A stretch of DNA of 22,184 bases from an uncultured archaeon (lineage in GTDB: Archaea; Nanobdellota; Nanobdellia; Pacearchaeales; GW2011-AR1): NCBI GenBank assembly GCA_903873955.1, contig CAIQQL010000132.1, positions 1-22,184 on the forward strand. The letters are read 5' to 3'. Below the pieces are notes generated by a model. That model saw only the letters and a list, made by a program, of their open reading frames with translations. It did no database searches and was not told the origin of the DNA. The position numbers were made by a program, and so were the translations under genes. Below are positions 7,081 to 14,224 of this stretch, piece after piece (the stretch's first letter is position 1; each line of letters begins with the position of its first letter).

Positions 7081-8984
7081 TTATGCGTCGATTTCTGCCT
7101 CGTGGGCATGTTCTGCAATGAATCTCTTTCTAGGTTCTACATCATCGCCCATAAGTTTTGAAAATACATCGTTTGCTTTAGCTGCATCTTCTATAATCAC
7201 TTTGTTCATCAATCTTGTCTTGGGGTTCATAGTCGTTTCCCATAATTGTTCAGGATTCATTTCTCCGAGACCTTTGAATCGTTGCACATTGACATTCTGG
7301 CCCAGCTTTGCTATGACCTTTTTCAGTTCATCATCAGAATACACATAATGGTCGCTACGTTTCCTTACCTTATAGAGCGGTGAGACTGCAATGTAGATAT
7401 TTCCGTTCTCAATAAGTTTGGGCATAAACCTGAAGAAGAACGTGAGAATCAGTGTCCTGATGTGTGCACCGTCAACATCTGCATCAGTCATGATGACTAT
7501 CCTTCCATAACGTAATTTTTCTATATCAAACTGCTCTCCAATCCCTGTACCTATCGCGGTAATCAGATTTGCAATCTCCTCATTTGAGAAGACCTTTACC
7601 TGGTTTGCCTTTTCAACATTCAGAATCTTACCTTTCAGAGGCAGAATTGCCTGGAATTCTTTATTACGCGCTTGTTTTGCAGAACCTCCGGCAGAATCTC
7701 CCTCCACGATAAACACCTCGCTGTCCTCTGATTTTCTGCTTGAACAATCTGCGAGTTTTCCTGGCAGGCCACCAACACTGAACGCGCTCTTTCTTCTTAC
7801 CAGTTCCTTTGCTTTTTTGGCCGCATTTCTTGCTTTTTGTGCTTCAAGCGCTTTTTCAACGATCCTTCTTGCTATTGGAGGGTTTTCTTCAAAGAACTGC
7901 GAGAGCATGGTCATGGTAATGCTATCAACAATCCCCTTGATTTCGCTATTCCCTAATTTTGTTTTAGTCTGACCCTCAAATTGGGGTTCTGGGACTTTGA
8001 TAGAAATAATCGCGGTCAATCCTTCACGTACGTCATCTCCAGTGAGATTTTCATCTTTATTGAGCTTGCTTTTATTTGCGTAATCATTGATCGCTCGGGT
8101 CAATGCTGTCTTGAATCCTGCCACATGGGTCCCGCCTTCAATGGTATTGATGGTATTTACAAAGCTCAGCACATTCTCCTGGTATCCTGAATTGTACTGG
8201 ACGGCACATTCCACAATGACCTTTGATTCTTCCTTGGTAAAAAAGACAGGCTTATGGATAGCTTCTTTTGATTCATTCACCCATTTTACGAATTCTACAA
8301 TTCCGCCCTCATAATGATAAATCTCTTTTCTTCCTGTTTCTTCCTCTGCAAGGGAGATCTTTACTCCTTTGTTCAGGAACGCGATTTCCCTAAACCTGGT
8401 CTCAAGAATTGAAAAATCGAACTTTGTCGTAGAGAAAATGGTCTCATCAGGAAAGAAAGTAACCTCTGTGCCCGTATCTTTCTTTTCACATTCTCCTAGG
8501 ACCTTCATGTCAGCGATGGGTTTTCCTATCTTATACTCCTGGCGATAGATCTTTCCTCCTTTCTTGACAGTCACCCTCATCAGGCTTGAAAGTGCAGCGA
8601 CGACACTTATCCCTACGCCGTGCAGACCACCGGAGACAGCATAACTTCCTTTATCGAATTTACCGCCGGCGTGAAGTTTGGTGACGACAATCTCCAATGC
8701 TGGCCTTTTATACACTGGATGTGGCTCGACGGGGATTCCTCGACCATTGTCGGTTACTGTGACGCTGCCATCTTTGTTGATTTTGACCTCGATTTCATCA
8801 CAATACCCCCCATAGCCTCATCAACTGCGTTGTCGACTATTTCATAGACTAAGTGATGCAATCCTGCCTTGCCCGTACTTCCAATATACATGGCTGGCCT
8901 TAATCGTACGCCTTCTAGTCCTTCTAACACTTTTATGTTACCTGAACTATAGGCACTTGACGCTTTTTCTTTGTCTTGAACCAT
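7081..8984 (-). CDS. gyrB: DNA gyrase subunit B, with a one-base frameshift
   Basis: ATPase subunit of DNA gyrase. The reading frame runs from ATG 8984 to codon 60, then needs a -1 shift at the six-G run 8806-8811 to continue as YCDEIEVKIN and on to the stop at 7081. Restored length is 634 residues, usual for the family. GHKL ATPase motifs are EIVDNAVDE (48-56), DNGRGIP (79-85) and GGLHGVG (119-125), with QTKTKLGN (339-346) carrying the phosphate-contacting Lys. The TOPRIM domain has VEGDSAGG near 427-434 and DADVDG at 501-506; the C-terminal tail domain follows with QRFKGLGEMNPEQLW. Without the shift, only a 76-residue fragment is made, ending at 8754. Every catalytic motif is intact on both sides, so this is probably a sequencing or assembly indel, or a recoding site, rather than an old pseudogene. 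It is followed by the zinc ribbon and gyrA. Confidence 0.93.
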
Positions 8985-9007
8985 CTAAAAATATCTCTTT
9001 TCTATGC

Positions 9008-9015
9008 TATAAAAA
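9008..9015 (-). promoter_or_regulatory. TATA box of the gyrB operon
   Basis: Minus-strand TTTTTATA begins 31 nt before the gyrB ATG at 8984, fitting a leaderless transcript. A second possible box, TTTTTAAA, lies at 9027-9034 and would give a short leader. Confidence 0.55.
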
Positions 9016-9098
9016 ATAAAACTATGTTTAAAAACCTTTCTATACTTTCGTGCTATTCTCCGACGAAAAACGGTATTTTTATTTCTTTAGAAATCTTT

Positions 9099-9347
9099 CT
9101 ACTTAGCTGCTGAAACCTTGCTCTTTTCTTTGGCTTCTTCAGCCTTTCTCTTTGCAGAATTTTCAAGTTTTACCTTCTCAATTCTGTAAGCATCGGTCCA
9201 TTTGAGCTTCTTTTTGTCTCTGCCTAATTTAGTGGCATTGACCCTGCATTTGCTTGAACAGAAATAATTTATAGAGCCATCATTTTTAATCAGATGCACT
9301 CCTTTGTGCAGGCTATCTTCCCTTCCACAGAACACACATTTAACCAT
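9099..9347 (-). CDS. rpl24e: Ribosomal protein L24e
   Basis: Archaeal/eukaryotic-type protein of the large ribosomal subunit. Zinc-binding cysteines are Cys4, Cys7, Cys30 and Cys34 (CVFC and FCSSKC), followed by the conserved KLKWTDAYR at 47-55. The 82-residue length includes a basic Ala/Lys/Glu tail beyond the core. It starts 2 nt after the S28e stop and has no Shine-Dalgarno, so translation is probably coupled. The L7Ae-S28e-L24e order is the widely conserved archaeal arrangement. A small perfect inverted repeat (ATTTCT-TT-AGAAAT) lies just past the stop at 9080-9093; its role is unknown. Confidence 0.95.
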   Translation of the reverse strand: MVKCVFCGREDSLHKGVHLIKNDGSINYFCSSKCRVNATKLGRDKKKLKWTDAYRIEKVKLENSAKRKAEEAKEKSKVSAAK

Positions 9348-9349
9348 GT

Positions 9350-9649
9350 TTATCTAGACGACGGCCTTCGGTCGTGTCCTCCTTTTATTCTACGAGCTTC
9401 AATCTCAGTCTCACGGAGCGTTAGCAAGTCTCCAATACGGACGGACCCTTTCACATTGCGTCGCATAATCCTTTCCTTGTTTTTGCCTTCGAGAATCTTA
9501 CACATGATCTGTGTTACTTCGCCTCTTGCCCCGGTCCTGCCCACGATTTCTTCTACGACAGCATTGACTGGAGCGTCGTTACTAAGCCTCTCCGTCTTCA
9601 TAGAGGCTCCTTCTTGCGATTTATCTTTTACTTTCTGATCTTTTCCCAT
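9350..9649 (-). CDS. rps28e: Ribosomal protein S28e
   Basis: Small-subunit ribosomal protein specific to archaea and eukaryotes. The core IVGRTGARGEVTQIMCKILE, followed by RNVKGSVRIGDLLTLRETE and EARRI, is diagnostic. From ATG 9649 the protein has 99 residues, longer than the usual 65-80, because of a Lys/Asp-rich N-terminal extension and a short basic C-terminal tail. An in-frame ATG at 9601 is preceded by a good Shine-Dalgarno GAAGGAG with 5-nt spacing and would give 83 residues. The longer form is kept because it lies only 16 nt from the L7Ae stop and the extension looks coding, but the start is unresolved. Confidence 0.93.
   Translation of the reverse strand: MGKDQKVKDKSQEGASMKTERLSNDAPVNAVVEEIVGRTGARGEVTQIMCKILEGKNKERIMRRNVKGSVRIGDLLTLRETEIEARRIKGGHDRRPSSR
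9607..9613 (-). promoter_or_regulatory. Shine-Dalgarno before internal ATG of rps28e
   Basis: Minus-strand GAAGGAG, 5 nt before an in-frame ATG at 9601. It supports an alternative, shorter S28e beginning MKTERL. Confidence 0.45.
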
Positions 9650-9665
9650 TGTTTAAGGAATAAAT

Positions 9666-9974
9666 TTATTTTTTAGGTTTCAGTTGAGCAATCTCTTTAT
9701 CTGCTTCGCCAGCCTTTACGACTGCGACAGCGGAAGTACTGACTGGGATACCTACTGCAACGCCCAGCTTCTGTTTGGAATCTACTTCCTCACAGGGTAT
9801 GCCTTTCTCTTTGCATAGTGCTGGGAGGTGGGCTACAATCTCTTTTGGTTCTACGTCTTTTGCGTAAACCACAAGTTTGGCGACACCTAGCTCTATAGCT
9901 TTGGTTACTTCATTAGTTCCCTTGTCAACTTTTCCTGTCTTTCTTGCTTTTTCAACGATTGAATAGAAGTCCAT
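9666..9974 (-). CDS. rpl7ae: Ribosomal protein L7Ae
   Basis: K-turn RNA-binding protein. In archaea it serves the large ribosomal subunit, box C/D and H/ACA RNPs and RNase P. The signature KGTNEVTKAIELG at 18-30 contacts the kink-turn, and LVVYAKDVEPKEIVAHLPAL (34-53) plus KLGVAVGIPVSTSAVAVV complete the fold. At 102 residues it lacks about 15-20 N-terminal residues found in many archaeal homologues. The start is well supported: CGGAGG lies 5 nt before ATG 9974, with a TATA box further upstream giving a leader of about 30 nt. It heads the cluster with S28e and L24e. Confidence 0.95.
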   Translation of the reverse strand: MDFYSIVEKARKTGKVDKGTNEVTKAIELGVAKLVVYAKDVEPKEIVAHLPALCKEKGIPCEEVDSKQKLGVAVGIPVSTSAVAVVKAGEADKEIAQLKPKK

Positions 9975-9979
9975 TATGG

Positions 9980-9984
9980 CCTCC
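9980..9984 (-). promoter_or_regulatory. Shine-Dalgarno of rpl7ae
   Basis: Minus-strand GGAGG, 5 nt before the ATG at 9974. It fixes the short L7Ae start and shows that leadered, Shine-Dalgarno-led genes coexist with leaderless ones. Confidence 0.7.
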
Positions 9985-10027
9985 GTATTTAGTTACCTCA
10001 TCGGTTCCTTATAGTGCGAATTGATGC

Positions 10028-10035
10028 TTTATAAA
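10028..10035 (-). promoter_or_regulatory. TATA box of the L7Ae-S28e-L24e operon
   Basis: Minus-strand TTTATAAA, 61 nt before the L7Ae ATG, in the gap behind kae1. The expected start site near 10006 gives a leader of about 30 nt containing the Shine-Dalgarno. Confidence 0.6.
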
Positions 10036-10054
10036 CCTTTTCTATGCTTGGCAA

Positions 10055-11023
10055 TCATCTCCAGGTCACCTTTACATCATCTGTTCTTTCCCTCGGTAAA
10101 ATATCTACATCCTCTGCCTTTTTCTTGATACCTGCTTTAAACATAATCTCGCCCGTGTATGCGATCATAGCCCCATTATCTACCAATAAGCTCTTATCTG
10201 GACAAGAGAAGCTCGCTTTTCTATCCTCACACATCATTCTGCACATCTCCTGCAGTCGGGCATTGCAGGCAACTCCTCCTCCCAAGACCAGTTCTTTCTT
10301 TCCTGTATGTGCCATGGCTCGTTCTGCCGCCTCAATCAGCATTGCAAAGGCGGTCTCCTGCAAAGCAAAGCAAAGGTCTTCGATTGACTCGCCTTTGGCG
10401 TAGAGTTGCTGCAATCGCGTCTGGATCCCAGAAAAAGATACATCCATGCCCTTGATTGCATAGGGTAATTCAACATACTTCCCTTTCTTTGCATACTCCT
10501 CTATTCTTGGTCCTCCTGGAAATCCCATTCCCGTATGCCTTGCAAACTTATCCAGAAGGTTACCTATGCCGATGTCCAGTGTCTCGCCAAAAATACGATA
10601 CTTTCCTGACGCAAACGCGATTATCTGCGTATTTGCTCCGGATGTATAAAGTAATACCTGGTCTTTTGCTCCAGCACTCCTTCCAATCTCAAGATGGGCG
10701 ACACAGTGATTTACAGGGATGATGGGGATATCCAGCTCTTTTGCTATCCCTTTAGCAAATCTTAATCCTGCAAGCAAGCATGGTGCAAGCCCCGGGGCAT
10801 TTGAAAGCGCGATTGCCTTAATATCTCCTTTATCCTGCTTTGCTTGTGCAAGAGCAGATTCAAAGACCCTATTTGCGACGTCGGTATGGTGTTTTGCGCA
10901 CTCTATCGGGATAATTCCCCCGGTTTCTGTCCGGTACATATCCCGAACATTCACTAGAATCTTAGCATTTTTAACAATCCCTACCCCAAACGTATGGGCT
11001 GTGCATTCGACGCCGACAATCAT
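10055..11023 (-). CDS. kae1: KEOPS subunit Kae1, tRNA N6-threonylcarbamoyladenosine synthase component
   Basis: Catalytic subunit of KEOPS, which transfers the threonylcarbamoyl group from TC-AMP to A37 of ANN-decoding tRNAs (t6A). It belongs to the ASKHA fold. Metal-binding residues are His106 and His110 in VNHCVAHLEIG and Asp282 in VDNGAMIAYTG. The N-terminal ECTAHTFGVG (6-15), TETGGIIP (32-39), LLYTSGANTQ and FPGGPRIEE (168-176) are all typical of archaeal Kae1. The 322-residue length is that of a stand-alone protein, with no fused Bud32 kinase, unlike in several euryarchaea. It has its own TATA box 28 nt before the ATG and is therefore probably leaderless. Confidence 0.97.
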   Translation of the reverse strand: MIVGVECTAHTFGVGIVKNAKILVNVRDMYRTETGGIIPIECAKHHTDVANRVFESALAQAKQDKGDIKAIALSNAPGLAPCLLAGLRFAKGIAKELDIPIIPVNHCVAHLEIGRSAGAKDQVLLYTSGANTQIIAFASGKYRIFGETLDIGIGNLLDKFARHTGMGFPGGPRIEEYAKKGKYVELPYAIKGMDVSFSGIQTRLQQLYAKGESIEDLCFALQETAFAMLIEAAERAMAHTGKKELVLGGGVACNARLQEMCRMMCEDRKASFSCPDKSLLVDNGAMIAYTGEIMFKAGIKKKAEDVDILPRERTDDVKVTWR

Positions 11024-11043
11024 ACTCGGCCATAGCGGGACAA

Positions 11044-11051
11044 ATTTATAA
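11044..11051 (-). promoter_or_regulatory. TATA box of kae1
   Basis: Minus-strand TTATAAAT begins 28 nt before the kae1 ATG at 11023, fitting a leaderless transcript. Confidence 0.65.
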
Positions 11052-11059
11052 GGTTAACT

Positions 11060-11081
11060 AAAAAATAAATAACAAAAAAAA
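11060..11081 (-). terminator. U-rich terminator after the 40-residue protein gene
   Basis: On the minus strand this holds runs of eight and six T separated by short AT spacers, about 50 nt beyond the stop at 11133. It is a typical archaeal oligo-U terminator and sits just ahead of the kae1 promoter. Confidence 0.55.
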
Positions 11082-11132
11082 TAAAATTGAAGAAAGTTTT
11101 CGACACGATCTTGCATTATAGAAGATTAAAAA

Positions 11133-11255
11133 TTACTTCTTTTTCTTTCTTCCGCCCCGAGCCATCTTGGCTTCGCAGACGTTGCCTTTGCTATCCACAT
11201 AATAAAGATAGCCTGGTTTTCTTTTGACGATATTTTTGGCAATTACTGTTCCCAT
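11133..11255 (-). CDS. Conserved-looking small basic protein, 40 aa
   Basis: A 40-residue protein starting MGTVIAKNIVKRKPGYLYYV, continuing DSKGNVCEAKMARGG and ending in a run of basic residues. It is preceded by AAAGGAGGT, a full match to the anti-Shine-Dalgarno, with 6-nt spacing, and by a TATA box giving a leader of about 25 nt. A U-rich terminator follows. It therefore has a complete transcription unit of its own. The composition (about one third Lys/Arg, a KPGYLYYVD..GNV beta-hairpin-like centre, a Lys tail) suggests a small RNA- or ribosome-binding protein. I recall similar small proteins in DPANN genomes but cannot name the family; function is inferred from composition only. Confidence 0.85.
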   Translation of the reverse strand: MGTVIAKNIVKRKPGYLYYVDSKGNVCEAKMARGGRKKKK

Positions 11256-11261
11256 CTTTGC

Positions 11262-11270
11262 ACCTCCTTT
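11262..11270 (-). promoter_or_regulatory. Perfect Shine-Dalgarno of the 40-residue protein
   Basis: Minus-strand AAAGGAGGT, 6 nt before the ATG at 11255. It is the strongest ribosome-binding site in the window and decides this start. Confidence 0.75.
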
Positions 11271-11301
11271 TATTGATTATACTTTATGGTATTCAACGAT
11301 A

Positions 11302-11309
11302 TATTTAAA
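11302..11309 (-). promoter_or_regulatory. TATA box of the 40-residue protein
   Basis: Minus-strand TTTAAATA preceded by GG, 54 nt before the ATG. Expected transcription start is about 25 nt before the ATG, leaving room for the Shine-Dalgarno. Confidence 0.55.
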
Positions 11310-11396
11310 CCTTTCCTTTATTCGACGTGAATTTGCACTTTCCTCGACGAAGAATTTGAGGTATTTTTTATTTTTCTTGTCTACACCCAATAAGAT

Positions 11397-11404
11397 TTTT
11401 ATAG
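11397..11404 (+). promoter_or_regulatory. TATA box of the 324-residue protein
   Basis: TTTTATAG begins 28 nt before the ATG at 11425. It supports that ATG over any upstream in-frame start. Confidence 0.6.
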
Positions 11405-11424
11405 TCCTTTTCCTCGTTTATATT

Positions 11425-12399
11425 ATGTTTAGCGAGGTGATTTTATTGTCTGCAGGCAAGATTTCTGCCTTATTATTTGCGACTCCGTTGCTTTTAGGGA
11501 TTGGCGGAAAGAAAAGCCCCGCTCCCTCTTCCGACGACACTATGTCTTTGGTTGGCGCTCCAGGGGAGAGCGGTCTTAGGCATATCGATATCGCTGCCAG
11601 ATTACGCTCTATGAACGAATCCCCTGAGGTCATGATTGACCTGATTCATGCCGTCGCCATTGACTTTTTCCAGAAAAGATTCCATGTCAAGAAAAATGCT
11701 GAATACTCTGAGCTCATCACCTTCTTTACAGAGAAGAACCTGATTCCCATCGCAACCTTTTGCGATGAAATGCTAAAGGCCCGATATGGAGGCGTACCTT
11801 TGACCAAGGATAAAATCGCGGACATCATCTCAGATCTGGAACTGATCATCGACAAGACAGCCCCAAATGAAGAGAGTAAAAGCGGGATCCTTGGGCGTTT
11901 CAAGGTATTTGAACCAAAACATGCCAAGCAAAAGGAGGGAGTCTACCTTGGCAAGAAAACCCAAAGCTATATCCGCTCGAAACTTGCCGAGAAAAAACGG
12001 AGTGATAAACAGAAGATTGCCGAAGATGAAAAGAAACGTCTCGCCTTGCCGACCCCTTCCCCCGAACCCATCCCCGATGAGCCTCTTCCTGATGAATCAG
12101 CTCCAGTCAATGAGGCGGATCAAGACCAGTCTGTTTCCGCTATGCTTGCGGAGGAACCTTCTTCGGATGAAGTCCCTGAGAACACAGCTTTGTCGTTGAT
12201 ACAAAGTGATCTTGATGAAATTCCTGCTCCAGCTGATGCTCAATCAAGCGAGGGAGAACTTATTGAAAGCATTGATGATTTGGGTCGAATCAAGGACCAG
12301 ATTTCTCAAAAGAAAAAAGCGGCTTCACAAGAAGAGGCTGAATCCCAAACCGAGGCCACTCCTCAAGAAGAGACCTCTTCGCAGGAACCTTCCTCTTAA
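11425..12399 (+). CDS. Membrane-anchored protein with acidic low-complexity tail, 324 aa
   Basis: Function unknown. The start is ATG 11425, 28 nt after a TATA box; the frame is open further upstream but that part would cross the promoter. A hydrophobic segment at about 5-27 is a likely membrane anchor. Residues 64-145 form a compact helical domain (FFQKRFHVKK, YSELITFFTEKNL, CDEMLKARYGGVPLTKDKIA) reminiscent of the small helical domains found in proteins encoded with MoxR/VWA genes; this resemblance is from memory and weak. Residues 150-205 are strongly basic, and 206-324 are Pro/Glu/Asp/Ser-rich and probably disordered. It converges with the VWA gene, the two stop codons sharing the TTAA at 12396-12399. 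Confidence 0.85.
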   Translation: MFSEVILLSAGKISALLFATPLLLGIGGKKSPAPSSDDTMSLVGAPGESGLRHIDIAARLRSMNESPEVMIDLIHAVAIDFFQKRFHVKKNAEYSELITFFTEKNLIPIATFCDEMLKARYGGVPLTKDKIADIISDLELIIDKTAPNEESKSGILGRFKVFEPKHAKQKEGVYLGKKTQSYIRSKLAEKKRSDKQKIAEDEKKRLALPTPSPEPIPDEPLPDESAPVNEADQDQSVSAMLAEEPSSDEVPENTALSLIQSDLDEIPAPADAQSSEGELIESIDDLGRIKDQISQKKKAASQEEAESQTEATPQEETSSQEPSS

Positions 12400-13316
12400 G
12401 GAAGAATCCCATAACGAACATTTGATAGGAGATATCCTAGGATGATGAGGATGAATGAAAGAATTATCAGCCATTTATCCATAGAGATTTTTGCGGTGCC
12501 AGTCTTAATATCGATTATCTTCTTGAATGCAGAGGATAGGTCTTCTTCGGTACTTACTAATGTATACGTTCCCTGTGTTTTTTCTGCAAGAGACTGCAAG
12601 GCATCTGTCGCGAGGTGTGACACTCCGAATCTTGTTTCTCCTCCCTGAGCTGTCCCTAATGCGAGGGTATGCACCTTGGTAAGATGGGCATTTGCATATT
12701 CAATTGCACTATCTGAATCTCCTGTTGTTGTCTGGCCGTCAGTTAGCAAGATTATGGCCTTTTTTTGCTGATTCTCCAAAAGGTCTGTAGCCGCGATGGT
12801 TGCCTGATACAGGTCTGTGCCTCCGCTTTCACTAAGACTTATCTTCTGAACCGCCTGGTGCAAGAGGTCCTTGTCGCGTGTGGGACTTTGGAGGATTTTC
12901 GGGTTTTCTGCGAAAGAAATTATCCCCAATGTCGTCCCTGTGGGCATCTCGTTTATGAACTCATCAGCCTGTTTTTTAGCCGCCTCTAATCTTGAAGGTA
13001 GGATGTCGGTGGCTTCCATGCTTGTTGATGTGTCCACTACCATCGTGAATGAGAAAGGACTTGTCTGGGACTGCACTTCGAGATTGGTTCCTGCATATGC
13101 AAGTACCATTACAGCAAGAGTCAGTGAGGTAATGATAAGGAGCACGAGGTTCTTCGAGTAGAGGTCTATGCCTTTTATTCTAGATATTGCCTCGAAATTT
13201 GCAAAACGTAACGCATACTTGTGCCTTATACGCAATGTGAAAAAATGGATGAATATCAGAATTGGCACAAGCAACAACCACCATAACCTCAATGGAAAGT
13301 CGAAAGAGAAGTTCAT
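12396..13316 (-). CDS. BatA-like VWA domain membrane protein
   Basis: A 306-residue protein with the usual BatA layout: N-terminal hydrophobic segments (about 11-28 and 57-76), a von Willebrand factor A domain (about 89-270) and a C-terminal helix (281-299). The metal-ion-dependent adhesion site is complete: DTSTS at 95-99, Thr167 in SGGTDL and Asp193 in LTDGQ. Such proteins partner MoxR AAA+ ATPases, probably in assembly or quality control of other proteins at the membrane. The start overlaps the DUF58 stop by 4 nt (ATGA), and a GGAGG lies 9 nt upstream, so the two are co-translated. The MIDAS loop is predicted outside the cell if the two flanking helices span the membrane. Confidence 0.94.
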   Translation of the reverse strand: MNFSFDFPLRLWWLLLVPILIFIHFFTLRIRHKYALRFANFEAISRIKGIDLYSKNLVLLIITSLTLAVMVLAYAGTNLEVQSQTSPFSFTMVVDTSTSMEATDILPSRLEAAKKQADEFINEMPTGTTLGIISFAENPKILQSPTRDKDLLHQAVQKISLSESGGTDLYQATIAATDLLENQQKKAIILLTDGQTTTGDSDSAIEYANAHLTKVHTLALGTAQGGETRFGVSHLATDALQSLAEKTQGTYTLVSTEEDLSSAFKKIIDIKTGTAKISMDKWLIILSFILIILGYLLSNVRYGILP

Positions 13317-14215
13317 CTTTTCAACCCTCCTTTCTTAATCCTTTCCTTTAAGAACCTTACCATCGTCTCCACAAAAGACTCATCAGTCATAATCTCAAGA
13401 AAATCGATGTTTGATTGTCGAAGCACCTCACGTATGTTCTCTGCCTTTTTTTGCATGAATGTCTCATAATCCCTTTTTGCGAGCGAGGGATCAACAAGAA
13501 GCTGGTCTCCATTTTGCGTGTCTTCGATAATAAACTGCCCTGAGATGTCGCTTAACTGTTTGTCCATCACATCTTTGACCACGAACGCAAGCGTCTCATA
13601 TTTTATTGATATCATCGATAAAAATGTTTTAATTCCTTCATTTATATTTGAGAAGTCTGAGATGATGATGGCTGATCCCGCAGTATACCTTGGCAATGAA
13701 AGCACAAACTCACAGGCTTGCTGAACATCAGACCCTCCCTGATAATTGTTCGGGTCTTTGAGGGCTGCAGAAAGATACTCGAAGCATCTTCTTCCCCTCA
13801 TAGGCGGTGAGAATATCCTTATCCCTCCATCAAAGAGAACAAATCCCACCCTGTTATCGGTACTGAGAATCAGATAGGCCAAGGACAGGGCAATTTCTGC
13901 GGCACGTTCACATTTCAATAACTTGGACCTGCCGAGCACCATATTATCACTCACATCAATGAGCAATAACACAGTATCCTTCTCTTCTTCTCTATACTGC
14001 TTTACCAGTAGTTTATCATATCTAGCACTTGCGACCCAATCAATATTCGAAGCATCTTCGTCGGAAGAATAATTTCTGAAACTTTCAAAATCGAAGCTCT
14101 TGCCTCTAAAAAATACTTTATACTCCTTACGTAATGCAGGGTATTCCTTGATAAGGGACATTACATTAGTAATCGCCCCTACCTCATCGATACGGACTTC
14201 TCTTTTTTGTTTCAT
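13313..14215 (-). CDS. DUF58 family protein (MoxR-associated)
   Basis: A 300-residue soluble protein. The DUF58 signature is clear: GKSFDFESFRNYSSDEDASN at 38-57 followed by IDWVASARYDKLLVKQYREE. A degenerate VWA-like domain follows, with DVSDN at 87-91, where the fifth MIDAS position is Asn rather than Ser, plus GGSD at 160-163 and ISDFS at 185-189. DUF58 proteins are encoded with MoxR ATPases and VWA proteins in bacteria and archaea. It sits 9 nt after moxR and overlaps the VWA gene by 4 nt, forming a three-gene operon. Biochemical role in the family is not well defined. Confidence 0.94.
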   Translation of the reverse strand: MKQKREVRIDEVGAITNVMSLIKEYPALRKEYKVFFRGKSFDFESFRNYSSDEDASNIDWVASARYDKLLVKQYREEEKDTVLLLIDVSDNMVLGRSKLLKCERAAEIALSLAYLILSTDNRVGFVLFDGGIRIFSPPMRGRRCFEYLSAALKDPNNYQGGSDVQQACEFVLSLPRYTAGSAIIISDFSNINEGIKTFLSMISIKYETLAFVVKDVMDKQLSDISGQFIIEDTQNGDQLLVDPSLAKRDYETFMQKKAENIREVLRQSNIDFLEIMTDESFVETMVRFLKERIKKGGLKR

Positions 14216-14224
14216 ATATTAAAA

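Noticed and set aside
7081..8715. GTG at 8713-8715 as the start of a separate short gyrB
   Set aside because: It would lack most of the ATP-binding motifs (EIVDN, DNGRGIP), which are present just upstream in the same or shifted frame, and it has no promoter or Shine-Dalgarno.
11224..11424. Upstream in-frame extension of the 324-residue protein
   Set aside because: It would overlap the promoter and Shine-Dalgarno of the minus-strand small gene and precede its own TATA box at 11397; its sequence is hydrophobic and aromatic without a recognisable pattern.
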